DNA of 64,000 bases from CANJIV01 sp046330225 (GTDB lineage: Bacteria > Actinomycetota > Thermoleophilia > Solirubrobacterales > Solirubrobacteraceae): the NCBI GenBank assembly GCA_046330225.1, contig JAXLTD010000003.1, forward strand, positions 124,001 to 188,000, written 5' to 3'. Of this stretch, positions 33,584-41,243 are shown piece after piece. The translations under genes and the position numbers were made by a program. Every line of letters begins with the position of its first letter. Positions within the stretch are counted from its first letter, which is position 1. The notes under the pieces were generated by a model. The model searched no databases and was not told the origin of the DNA. It saw only the letters and a program-made list of their open reading frames with translations.

Positions 33584-33817
33584 GTGAAGGAGCTCCTCGA
33601 ATACCTGGCCCGGGCGCTTGTCGACCGGCCCGAGGACGTCTCCGTCGAGCAGTTCGAGGAGGACGACGGCACGGTCGTCCTGGAGCTCTCCGTGGGCGAG
33701 GACGACTACGGCCAAGTGATCGGGCGCGGCGGGCGGACCGCGAGCGCGCTGCGGACCGTCGTGAAGGGCGCCGCCGTGAAGGAGAACCGGCGCGTGCTCG
33801 TCGACATCGTCGACTGA
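33584..33817 (+). CDS. khpA: KH-domain RNA-binding protein KhpA
   Basis: A 77-aa single KH-domain protein with GTG start: MKELLEYLARALVDRPEDVS and the GxxG loop in YGQVIGRGGRTASALRTVVK. KhpA homologues bind small and messenger RNAs and lie between rpsP and rimM in many Gram-positive bacteria. Starts 8 bp after rpsP and is followed by rimM after 4 bp. Confidence 0.94.
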   Translation: MKELLEYLARALVDRPEDVSVEQFEEDDGTVVLELSVGEDDYGQVIGRGGRTASALRTVVKGAAVKENRRVLVDIVD

Positions 33818-33821
33818 CCCC

Positions 33822-34328
33822 GTGGCGTCCGGGACCGCCGCCGACTGGATCGTCGCCGGCCGGGTTGGCAAGCCGCATGGCCTGGACGGCACCGTCCACG
33901 TGGCCGAGCCGGAGCCGTCGCTCCTGCAGGACGGCGCCGAGGTGACGGTGGGCGGCACGGCCCGGCGCATCGTGCGGCGGGCGGGCACGGACGCGCGGCC
34001 GCTCGTCCGGCTGGAGGGCTGCGCGAGCCGCGACGATGCCGAGGCGCTGCGCGGCGAGCGCCTGCTCGTGGCGCGCACCGAGGCGCCGGCGCTCGGCACC
34101 GACGAATGGTGGGCCGCCGATCTCGAGGGCTGCCGCGTGCACGACGGAGCCACCGAGGTCGGGACGGTGCTGCGGCTCGGGGCGCTGCCCTCCTGCGAGG
34201 TCCTCGAAGTGGACCGCGGCGACGGCGCCCGTCCGCTGCTGGTGCCGCTCGTCCGGGAGGCCGTGCGCTCGGTCGACGTGGCGGCCCGCCGCATCGAGGT
34301 CGATCTCGGGTTTCTCGGGGAGGCCTGA
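33822..34328 (+). CDS. rimM: ribosome maturation factor RimM
   Basis: A 168-aa RimM, which binds S19 and helps mature the 30S head. N-terminal RimM domain VAGRVGKPHGLDGTVHVAEP and GCASRDDAEALRGERLLVAR, C-terminal PRC-barrel part (DEWWAADLEGCRVHDGA, GALPSCEVLEVDRG, LVPLVREAVRSVDVAARRIE). GTG start at 33822. Confidence 0.96.
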   Translation: MASGTAADWIVAGRVGKPHGLDGTVHVAEPEPSLLQDGAEVTVGGTARRIVRRAGTDARPLVRLEGCASRDDAEALRGERLLVARTEAPALGTDEWWAADLEGCRVHDGATEVGTVLRLGALPSCEVLEVDRGDGARPLLVPLVREAVRSVDVAARRIEVDLGFLGEA

Positions 34329-34332
34329 GCTC

Positions 34333-35019
34333 GTGCAGATCGACGTCTTCACGCTGTTCCCGGAGTGGTTCGACTGGTTCCGCGCGCAGCGGCACGTGGC
34401 GAACGCGCTCGCGGCCGGCTCGACGCTGGACTGCCTCTCCTACCGCGACCAGACGCCGCTCACGGGCGGCCAGGTCGACGACACGCCGTTCGGCGGCGGG
34501 GCGGGCATGGTGCTGCGCGTCGACGTCGTCGACGCCGCCCTCGCAGCCCGCTACGGCGCCGATCCAGCAGCCCGCCGGGCCGAGCGTCGGATCGTGGCGC
34601 TGACCCCGGGCGGGCGCCTGCTCGACGAGGCGCTCGTGTCCGAGCTGGCCGCCGAGCCGGCGCTCACGCTGCTGTGCGGCCGCTACGAGGGGTTCGACGA
34701 ACGCATCGTCGAGCACCTTGCCACCGACGCCGTCTCGATCGGCCGGTACGTGCTTGCGGGCGGCGAGCTGGCCGCGATGGTCGTCTGCGACGCCGTGCTC
34801 CGCAAGCTCCCGGGAGCGCTCGGCCACGCCGATTCCGCGATCGAGGAGTCGTTCAGCGAGGCGCTGGACGGCGCGCCCGAGTATCCGCACTACACGCGGC
34901 CCGCCTCCTACCGGGGCTGGGACGTGCCGGAGATCCTGCTGTCGGGGCATCACGAGCGCATCCGAGAGTGGCGGCGGGAGCGCAGCGAGGAGCGGGGGCG
35001 CCCCGGCAGCGGGGGTTGA
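34333..35019 (+). CDS. trmD: tRNA (guanine-N1)-methyltransferase TrmD
   Basis: A 228-aa SPOUT methyltransferase that makes m1G37 in tRNA. Key segments: VQIDVFTLFPEWFDWF, QVDDTPFGGGAGMVLRVD, LTPGGRLLDEALVSELA, LCGRYEGFDERIVEHL (trefoil knot), SIGRYVLAGGELAAMVVCDA and YTRPASYRGWDVPEILLSGH. GTG start at 34333, 4 bp after the rimM stop. Confidence 0.97.
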   Translation: MQIDVFTLFPEWFDWFRAQRHVANALAAGSTLDCLSYRDQTPLTGGQVDDTPFGGGAGMVLRVDVVDAALAARYGADPAARRAERRIVALTPGGRLLDEALVSELAAEPALTLLCGRYEGFDERIVEHLATDAVSIGRYVLAGGELAAMVVCDAVLRKLPGALGHADSAIEESFSEALDGAPEYPHYTRPASYRGWDVPEILLSGHHERIREWRRERSEERGRPGSGG

Positions 35020-35073
35020 GCTACCATTCGCCGCCCGCGTCCGCCGGTTCCGGCGCCGCGGGTTCTTCGTGCC

Positions 35074-35661
35074 ATGAGCAGCGTTATCGAAAGCCTCGAG
35101 CTCCAGCAGCTCCGCCGCGTCCCCGACTTCGCCGCGGGCGACCGTCTCAAGGTGCACTTCCAGGTCATCGAGGGGACGCGCCGCCGCACCCAGGTCTTCG
35201 AAGGCGTCGTGATCAAGCGACAGGGGCACGGCGTGCGCGAGACCTTCACGGTTCGCAAGCAGTCCTTCGGCGTCGGCGTCGAGCGCACGTTCCCAGTCCA
35301 CTCGCCGAAGATCGAGCGCATCGAAGTCGCGGCCCGCGGCGATGTGCGCCGGGCCAAGCTCTACTACCTGCGCGGTCGCATCGGCAAGCGCGCCCGCGTG
35401 CGCGAGCAGCGCACCACCGGCCCCGAGGCGGTCGTCGAGCCCGGGCTCGTGCACGATCCGGCTGCAGCGGCTGAGGCCGAGCCGCCGCCCGAGGCGGTCG
35501 CGCCCGAGGCCGCCGGAACGGACGCTCCGCAGGCTGCCGAGCCGGCCGAGGCCGGGGCAGAGCCGCCCGCCGACGAGCCCAGCTCGGCGGACGAGGCGGC
35601 GGCGCCAGCGGACTCCGGCGATGACGCCGAGGACGCGGGCGAAGCAACTCCGGCATCGTGA
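35074..35661 (+). CDS. rplS: 50S ribosomal protein L19 with long acidic C-terminal extension
   Basis: A 195-aa L19. The first about 115 residues are the canonical protein (DRLKVHFQVIEGTRRRTQVF, GVRETFTVRKQSFGVGVERT, RRAKLYYLRGRIGKRARV). The remaining 80 residues are a low-complexity tail of Ala, Glu, Pro, Asp and Ser that bacterial L19 normally lacks. The stop overlaps the lepB start by 4 bp (GTGA). A TACCAT box lies 46 nt upstream of the ATG. Confidence 0.97.
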   Translation: MSSVIESLELQQLRRVPDFAAGDRLKVHFQVIEGTRRRTQVFEGVVIKRQGHGVRETFTVRKQSFGVGVERTFPVHSPKIERIEVAARGDVRRAKLYYLRGRIGKRARVREQRTTGPEAVVEPGLVHDPAAAAEAEPPPEAVAPEAAGTDAPQAAEPAEAGAEPPADEPSSADEAAAPADSGDDAEDAGEATPAS

Positions 35662-36290
35662 AGCTGCTCGGGGGCCGGCGGTCCCAGGAGAAGCCGAAGA
35701 AGTCGGGTGCGAGCTCACTGATCGAGCTCGTCGTGATCGTGGCCGTCGCCCTCGGCCTCGCGCTGGGAATCCAGGCCTTCCTCGTGAAGCCCTATCGCAT
35801 CCCCAGCCCGTCGATGGAGCCCACGCTTGACGTGGGCCAGCGGGTGCTCGTCAACCGGATCGGCAACGACTTCGGCGATCCCGAGGTCGGGGAGATCATG
35901 GTCTTCCACCCGCCGGCGGGGGCCGAGACGAACACCTGTGGCGGCACGCCTCGGCGCGGCCAGCCGTGCCCGCTGCCCACGAAGGACAAGTCGGACCAGA
36001 ACTTCATCAAGCGTGTCGTGGCCGGCCCGGGGGACCGCATCGCGATCCGCGACGGGCACGTCGTCCTCAACGGCAAGCTCCAGAAGGAGACCTTCATCCG
36101 GCCCTGCGCGGCCGGGGCCGAGTGCGACTTCCCGACGCCGATCGTGGTCCCGAAGGACCATTGGTTCATGATGGGCGACAACCGCGGAGAGTCCGACGAC
36201 AGCCGCTTCTGGGGGCCGGTGCCCCGCGACTGGTTCATCGGCGGCGCGTTTGCGACGTACTGGCCGCCGGACCGGATCGGCCTGCTGTAG
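35658..36290 (+). CDS. lepB: signal peptidase I
   Basis: A 210-aa type I signal peptidase. One N-terminal transmembrane helix (LIELVVIVAVALGLALGIQA) is followed by box B with the nucleophile Ser52 in PSPSMEPTL, box C/D with the general-base Lys118 in NFIKRVVAGPGD, and box E GDNRGESDDSRFWGPV. Two Cys pairs lie in the inserted loop (CGGTPRRGQPC; CAAGAEC), as in other actinobacterial enzymes. It cleaves preproteins outside the membrane. Coupled to rplS. Confidence 0.96.
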   Translation: MKLLGGRRSQEKPKKSGASSLIELVVIVAVALGLALGIQAFLVKPYRIPSPSMEPTLDVGQRVLVNRIGNDFGDPEVGEIMVFHPPAGAETNTCGGTPRRGQPCPLPTKDKSDQNFIKRVVAGPGDRIAIRDGHVVLNGKLQKETFIRPCAAGAECDFPTPIVVPKDHWFMMGDNRGESDDSRFWGPVPRDWFIGGAFATYWPPDRIGLL

Positions 36291-36301
36291 CGCCGACTCG
36301 C

Positions 36302-36320
36302 CCGGGCGGCTTCCGCCCGG
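36302..36320. terminator. hairpin after lepB
   Basis: CCGGGCGG-CTT-CCGCCCGG, an 8-bp perfect stem starting 12 bp after the lepB stop, with no T-tract. It probably ends the rpsP-lepB transcript. Confidence 0.5.
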
Positions 36321-36377
36321 CTGTCCCGTCATGATGGCGGGCATGCACGGGCCTGCCGACGCGCGAGGATCCATCCG

Positions 36378-37058
36378 GTGAGCGCAACAGCGCCGGCGCG
36401 CCGCCGCCGCCGGCGGCGCACGGCCCGGCCGCTCTTCCAGTTCGATCGTGAGCTCGGCTCGCGCTTCGTGGCCGGTGCCGACGAGGCCGGGCGCGGATGC
36501 CTCGCCGGCCCGCTCGTGGCGGCTGCCGTGCTCTTCGACTATGAGCAGCTCGGACTGCGCGAGGTGCGGGCGCTCAGCGCGCTCAACGACTCCAAGCAGC
36601 ACACGCCGGCAGCGCGCGAGGCGCTGTTCCCGGTGGTGCTGCGCACGGCGACTCGGGTCGCCGTGGTCTCGCGCGGCGCCCGCGGGATCGACGAGCGCGG
36701 CCTCCATGTCACGAACCTGGCAGCCCTGCGCGACGCCCTCGCCCAGGTGGCGGTCGACGGCTGCGTCTGCCTCAGCGACGGCTTCCCGGTTCCGCCCACC
36801 GGACACCCGCAGCAGGCGGTGGTGGGCGGCGACGCCCGCAGCGCGGCGATCGCGGCGGCGTCGATCGTCGCCAAGGTCACGCGCGACCGCTTCATGCAGC
36901 GGGCCGATGCCCGGCATCCCGGGTGGGACTTCGCCACGCACGTCGGCTACGCGACGCCCGAGCATCGCGCGGCGATCGCGCGCCTCGGCGTCTCGCCCCT
37001 GCACCGGATGTCCTTCCAGTCGATCGCCTACCAGCAGCTCGCGCTCGACGAAGGCTGA
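36378..37058 (+). CDS. rnhB: ribonuclease HII
   Basis: A 226-aa RNase HII that removes ribonucleotides from DNA. Signatures: VAGADEAGRGCLAGPLVAA (GxDExGRG), LNDSKQHTPAAREALF, VVGGDARSAAIAAASIVAKV, GWDFATHVGYATPEHRAAI. The N-terminus is an Arg-rich tail (ARRRRRRRTARP). GTG start at 36378. Located between lepB and yraN, as in other actinobacteria. Confidence 0.96.
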   Translation: MSATAPARRRRRRRTARPLFQFDRELGSRFVAGADEAGRGCLAGPLVAAAVLFDYEQLGLREVRALSALNDSKQHTPAAREALFPVVLRTATRVAVVSRGARGIDERGLHVTNLAALRDALAQVAVDGCVCLSDGFPVPPTGHPQQAVVGGDARSAAIAAASIVAKVTRDRFMQRADARHPGWDFATHVGYATPEHRAAIARLGVSPLHRMSFQSIAYQQLALDEG

Positions 37059-37085
37059 CGGCCGCCGGCCGCCGGGGCGGGGCAT

Positions 37086-37451
37086 TCAGAACGCCCCCTC
37101 GAGGTGCTCGAGGCCCGCGAGCCGGCCGCCCGGATCGACCGTCACCCCGATCGCGTCGAACCGGACCGTCTCGGCGCGCGGGCGGTCCTGCGTTTGGACG
37201 AGCCACGCCGCCGCCATCTGCCGCACGCGGCGGCGCTTGGCTGCCGTCATCGCATCGAACGGCGCTCCGCCCGTGCGACGGGTCTTGACTTCGGCGAACA
37301 CGAGCGTTGCCCCGTCACAGGCGATGACGTCGAGTTCGCCGAAGCGCGTGCGGTGGTTGCGCTCGAGGATCGAGTAGCCCAGCCGCTCGAGATGGTCGGC
37401 GGCCGCCTGCTCCCCGAGCCGGCCGAGCCGGTGGCGGAGGTCACGGGACAT
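37086..37451 (-). CDS. yraN: YraN family (UPF0102) nuclease-fold protein
   Basis: A 121-aa UPF0102 protein: LGRLGEQAAADHLERLGYSI, RFGELDVIACDGATLVFAEVKTR (E...D...ExK of the endonuclease-like fold), DAMTAAKRRRVRQMAAAWL. Family function is unproved. It is usually co-directional with comM but here faces away from it. A TACCGT box (37458-37463, minus strand) lies 6 nt before its ATG. Confidence 0.94.
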   Translation of the reverse strand: MSRDLRHRLGRLGEQAAADHLERLGYSILERNHRTRFGELDVIACDGATLVFAEVKTRRTGGAPFDAMTAAKRRRVRQMAAAWLVQTQDRPRAETVRFDAIGVTVDPGGRLAGLEHLEGAF

Positions 37452-37457
37452 GGGGCG

Positions 37458-37463
37458 ACGGTA
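37458..37463 (-). promoter_or_regulatory. -10 element TACCGT of yraN
   Basis: On the minus strand TACCGT ends 6 nt before the ATG at 37451. Confidence 0.5.
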
Positions 37464-37594
37464 GGGCGGCCCGAAGCGCGCGTGTGTCGCGCCGAGCACC
37501 AGCTCAGCGGCGAGATCGTGCCGAGATGCCGGATCTCCTCTGCCCCGGTGCAGAGTCGGCACCGCGGGGTCCCCACACGCCGGGATCGGGCGCC

Positions 37595-37600
37595 TAGCGT
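37595..37600 (+). promoter_or_regulatory. -10 element TAGCGT of comM
   Basis: TAGCGT ends 7 nt before the ATG at 37608. The divergent gap 37452-37607 to yraN contains nothing else recognised. Confidence 0.55.
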
Positions 37601-37607
37601 CACCGCC

Positions 37608-39119
37608 ATGCTTGCCCGGGTCGCCACGTTCGCCCTCGACGGCCTCGATTGCCGTCCGGTCACCGTCGAGGTCGACGTGCGCCCGGGCCTGCCGGCGTTC
37701 ACGGTCGTGGGCCTCGGCGACGCCGCCGTCCGCGAGTCGCGCGAGCGTGTGCGCGCCGCCCTCCTGAACTCCGGGTTCGAGTTCCCGGCGCGCCGCATCA
37801 CGGCGAATCTCGCGCCCGCGTCGTTGCGCAAGGCAGGGCCCGGATTCGACCTCGGACTCGCCGTCGGCGTGCTGGCCGCCAGCGGCCAGGTCCCGGCGGC
37901 GGCCATGGATCGCGGCGTCGTGGGGGAGCTGTCGCTGTCGGGCTCGGTGCGGCCGTGCCGCGGCGTGCTCGCGGCAGCGCAGGAGGCGCGGCGGTCCGGC
38001 CTCCAGGAGCTCATGGTCCCGCGCGAGCAGGCCGGGGAGGCCGCCCTCGTCCCGGGGCTTGCGGTGACCGCGGTGGCGACGCTCGGCCAGGCCGCGGCGG
38101 CGCTGCGCGGCGACCCGCCGCCTGCGCCGGAGATCCCGCCGGACCGGCCGCCGCCGCCGCCAGCGATCGACCTCGCCGACGTCCGCGGGCAGGACGCGGC
38201 GGTCCGCGCGCTCGAGATCGCCGCGGCGGGCGGCCACAACCTGCTCATCTCCGGGCCGCCCGGCGCTGGCAAGACCATGCTCGCGCGGCGCCTGCCGACC
38301 GTCCTGCCGCCGCTCAGCGACGAGGAGGCGATCGAGGTCACGCGGATCCACAGCATCGCCGGGCTGATCCAGGGCGGCGGACTGGTCCGCGTTCGTCCCT
38401 TCCGGGCCCCGCATCACAGCATCTCGGCTGCCGGGCTCGTCGGTGGCGGGGTGCCGCCCGCCCCGGGCGAGGCGACGCTCGCCCACGGGGGCGTGCTCTT
38501 CCTCGATGAGCTCTCGGAGTTCCCGCGTCCGAGCCTCGAGGCGTTGCGCCAGCCGCTCGAAGACGGAGCCGTCGTCATCGTCCGGGGCCAGCGGGCCCGC
38601 CGCCTGCCCGCGCGGTTCATGCTCGTGGCGGCAACGAACCCGTGCCCCTGCGGCCATCACGGCCAGGGCGACCGCTGCCGGTGCAGCGAGGCCGAGCTCG
38701 AGCGCCACCGCCGGCGGCTCAGCGGCCCGCTCCTGGACCGGATCGACCTGCTCGTCGCGATCAACCGGCCCGCCGCGCGCGAGCTCGCGAGCCCCGGCGG
38801 CCGAAACTCCCGGACGGTGGCCGACCGGGTCGCGGCGGCGCGCGAGCGCCAGCTGGCTCGGGCTGACGCCACCGGCGCGAGCTGCAACGCCCGGCTCGCG
38901 CCCGCGGCGCTGCGCCGCCATGCGGGCTTCCGGACGGCGGCGTGGGCCGCGCTGGACGACGCCTACGACCGCTCGCGCCTCAGCGCCCGCGGGCGCGAAC
39001 GCGCGGCGCGAGTGGCCCGCACCATCGCCGATCTCGAGGGCCGGGCGCGCGTGGGACGCGACGACGCGCTGAACGCCCTCGGCTTCCGGCAGGATGCTGC
39101 CGAGGGGGAGGCGCCGTGA
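37608..39119 (+). CDS. comM: ComM / YifB family AAA+ ATPase (Mg-chelatase-like)
   Basis: A 503-aa protein linked to branch migration in natural transformation. N-terminal lon-like domain (FTVVGLGDAAVRESRERVRA), AAA+ core with Walker A ISGPPGAGKTMLARRLP, HSIAGLI and PFRAPHHSIS segments, Walker B GGVLFLDELSEFPR, zinc-type CPCGHHGQGDRCRC, and C-terminal LSARGRERAARVARTIADLE. Stop overlaps dprA start by 4 bp, so both uptake-DNA processing proteins are made together. Confidence 0.95.
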   Translation: MLARVATFALDGLDCRPVTVEVDVRPGLPAFTVVGLGDAAVRESRERVRAALLNSGFEFPARRITANLAPASLRKAGPGFDLGLAVGVLAASGQVPAAAMDRGVVGELSLSGSVRPCRGVLAAAQEARRSGLQELMVPREQAGEAALVPGLAVTAVATLGQAAAALRGDPPPAPEIPPDRPPPPPAIDLADVRGQDAAVRALEIAAAGGHNLLISGPPGAGKTMLARRLPTVLPPLSDEEAIEVTRIHSIAGLIQGGGLVRVRPFRAPHHSISAAGLVGGGVPPAPGEATLAHGGVLFLDELSEFPRPSLEALRQPLEDGAVVIVRGQRARRLPARFMLVAATNPCPCGHHGQGDRCRCSEAELERHRRRLSGPLLDRIDLLVAINRPAARELASPGGRNSRTVADRVAAARERQLARADATGASCNARLAPAALRRHAGFRTAAWAALDDAYDRSRLSARGRERAARVARTIADLEGRARVGRDDALNALGFRQDAAEGEAP

Positions 39120-40285
39120 CGGCCTCGGTGCAGGCCTGCGCCGCGTGCCTGCGCCGCACGGCGCTGATCGCCGCGCTTGCCGGGCACGTCGAGGTCGCCT
39201 GGCGCCGGGGCCGCCGCCCCGGCGCACTGCTTGCGCTGCCGCGCGGCGAGCTCGTCGCCGCCGTGGTACCCGATCAAGAGTCGCGCGCGCAGCTGCTCGA
39301 GGCCAACGCCCGCCTCGCGCCGGCGGCGCTGGCCGCCGCGATCCGCGCGGCGGGGCTCGAGGCCGTCTGCCGCTGTGCCGGCCCGCCGTACCCCCAGGCG
39401 CTGCTCGACACTCCCGACGCGCCGGCGGTCGTGCACGTCCTCGGCGGGCTGGGACGGCTGCACCGGCTCGCCAGCGACCCCGGCAGGTGCGCGGCCATCG
39501 TCGGCGCGCGCCGGGCCTCGCCCTACGGCCTGGACGTCGCGCGCGCGCTCGGCGCGGGGCTCGGGGCCGCGGGTGCCACCGTCGTCAGCGGCATGGCGAT
39601 CGGGATCGACACGGCCGCGCACGCGGGCGCGGTGGCCGCGACGGGCGCCACAGTCGCCGTCCTGGCCGGCGGGGCCGACGTCGCCTACCCGGCAAGCCGC
39701 CGCGGCCTGCATCGCCAGATCGGCGCGTCGGGGTGCGTGATCTCGGAGCTGCCGCCCGGCTTTCGCGCCTTTCGGTGGAGCTTCCCGGCCCGCAACCGGC
39801 TCATCGCGGCCCTCGCGTCCGCGACCGTCGTCGTCGAGGCTGCGGCGGCGTCCGGCGCCCTCATCACCGCCGATCTCGCGATGGACCTGGGCCGCGAGGT
39901 GGGCGCGGTCCCGGGCCGCATCACGGCGCCGCAGGCGGCCGGGACCAACGCGCTGCTGCACGGGGGCGCGCACGTGGTCCGCGGGCCTGAGGACGTGCTG
40001 AGCCTTCTCTCGCTGCCAGCGGGCCCGGCGGGCCGGGACGCCCCCGCGGGCGACGCTCTGCCGCCGGGCGCGGGGCTGCGGCCAGGGCTGCAGGCCGTGC
40101 TCGCCCGGGTGGCCGGCGGGGCGAGCACCCTGGGCGAGGCGGCGGGCAGCGGCGACCTCGCCGCCGCGATGTCCGCCTTGGCCGAACTCGAGCTCCTCGG
40201 GCTCGTGCAGCGGTCGGCGGGCGGGCGCTACCGGGTGCCGTCGCCGGCCCCGGTGGCAGCACGTCGAGGAGGGGAGAGGGGGTGA
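39116..40285 (+). CDS. dprA: DNA-processing protein DprA
   Basis: A 389-aa DprA that loads RecA on incoming single-stranded DNA. The Rossmann-like core contains AAIVGARRASPYGLDVARAL, SGMAIGIDTAAHAGAVAATG, VLAGGADVAYPASRRGLH, FPARNRLIAALASATVVVEA and ITAPQAAGTNALLHGGA. The C-terminal region resembles the DprA winged helix. GTG start coupled to comM. Presence with comM suggests possible natural transformation machinery, but no uptake genes are in the window. Confidence 0.95.
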   Translation: MTASVQACAACLRRTALIAALAGHVEVAWRRGRRPGALLALPRGELVAAVVPDQESRAQLLEANARLAPAALAAAIRAAGLEAVCRCAGPPYPQALLDTPDAPAVVHVLGGLGRLHRLASDPGRCAAIVGARRASPYGLDVARALGAGLGAAGATVVSGMAIGIDTAAHAGAVAATGATVAVLAGGADVAYPASRRGLHRQIGASGCVISELPPGFRAFRWSFPARNRLIAALASATVVVEAAAASGALITADLAMDLGREVGAVPGRITAPQAAGTNALLHGGAHVVRGPEDVLSLLSLPAGPAGRDAPAGDALPPGAGLRPGLQAVLARVAGGASTLGEAAGSGDLAAAMSALAELELLGLVQRSAGGRYRVPSPAPVAARRGGERG

Positions 40286-40316
40286 TTCGGTCCCGGCGGT
40301 GGTTTAATCCGCGCTT

Positions 40317-40565
40317 ATGAAGTTCCTGCGCATGAAGCCTGGGCATGGCGAGGTCGTGCTGGCCGAGGGCGACGTCGAGGTCGAGGCGGAGGAACGGGAG
40401 CTGATCGAGGAGTTTCGCCGGCAGCTCGACCTCGGAATGTGGGCTGCCGTTCCGACGGCGGGCCCGGCCGGCCGGCGCCAGGCCGAGCTCGTCCACGACT
40501 TCGAGAGCGTGCCGCGCGACGCCGAGCGCGTGATCTTCTTCCCCCGCGCCGCCGGCGGCTGCTGA
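40317..40565 (+). CDS. small conserved hypothetical protein
   Basis: An 82-aa acidic protein (MKFLRMKPGHGEVVLAEGDV, EEFRRQLDLGMWAAVPTAGP, DFESVPRDAERVIFFPRAAG). No family recognised. The VIFFPRAAGGC ending and short length suggest a single small domain. It precedes a membrane-anchored hypothetical gene and may share its transcript. Confidence 0.6.
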   Translation: MKFLRMKPGHGEVVLAEGDVEVEAEERELIEEFRRQLDLGMWAAVPTAGPAGRRQAELVHDFESVPRDAERVIFFPRAAGGC

Positions 40566-40594
40566 TGCGCCTGGCCGGGAGGGGCTGAGCCGCG

Positions 40595-41209
40595 ATGCTG
40601 CTCGCGCTCGGCGCCACCGCCGTCGTCATCGTCGCGCTCCTGCTCGACCTCGCCTGGCCCAAGGCCGAGGAGTGGCTCGAGCGCCGGCGTGCCCGCCGGC
40701 ACGCGGCCCCGAGCTTCGGCTACGACCCCGGCCGCGAACGCCGGGCCGAGCAGCGGGCCCGCGCGCTCCTGAAGTCGTGCGTGAACGACGAGGAGTGGGA
40801 GATGTACCGCGACCTCGGGTTCATTCGGGTGTGGGGCCAGGAGGCCGGGGCGGGGCCGGGGGCCGGGGCGGGGCCGGGGGCCGGGGAGCGGGACGGCTGC
40901 GCGCCCTACGCCTACCTGATCTACCCGCACAAGCCGATCATCGCCTACGTGCCGCAGACCAGCCGCCTGCTCAACGAGTACTGCGTCGAGTTCCCCGATG
41001 AGACCCGGCCCTACGGCAGCGCGCTCCTTCCGGAGTCCGACGACGTGCTGGCCAAGTGGATGGCACTGACGGCCGATGAGCGCCGCCTCGTGCAGACCGC
41101 GAATCTCCACCTGCCGGGCCGCCAGGTCGACCCGAAGCAGGTCCGCCGCGACCTCTGGCGCCTCACCCAGTGGGAGCGCGCCCGGGCCCGCCAGCTCGAG
41201 CGGGCGTGA
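40595..41209 (+). CDS. membrane-anchored conserved hypothetical protein
   Basis: A 204-aa protein with an N-terminal membrane helix (LLALGATAVVIVALLLDLAW), then a cytosolic domain with SCVNDEEWEMYRDLGFIRV, a GAGPGAGAGPGAG low-complexity insert, and YAYLIYPHKPIIAYVPQTSR and LNEYCVEFPDE. The insert comes from a short G/C repeat at 40852-40885 and may vary in length. Function not recognised. Confidence 0.65.
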   Translation: MLLALGATAVVIVALLLDLAWPKAEEWLERRRARRHAAPSFGYDPGRERRAEQRARALLKSCVNDEEWEMYRDLGFIRVWGQEAGAGPGAGAGPGAGERDGCAPYAYLIYPHKPIIAYVPQTSRLLNEYCVEFPDETRPYGSALLPESDDVLAKWMALTADERRLVQTANLHLPGRQVDPKQVRRDLWRLTQWERARARQLERA

Positions 41210-41227
41210 CCCGCGTCCGCGGCGTAG

Positions 41228-41233
41228 TAGCTT
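41228..41233 (+). promoter_or_regulatory. -10 element TAGCTT of ilvD
   Basis: TAGCTT ends 10 nt before the GTG at 41244. Confidence 0.45.
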
Positions 41234-41243
41234 TCCCGGCCTT

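Noticed and set aside
40852..40885. Repeat in the 204-aa gene as a sign of misassembly
   Set aside because: It keeps the frame and encodes a plausible flexible GAGP linker; short G/C repeats like this are common here.
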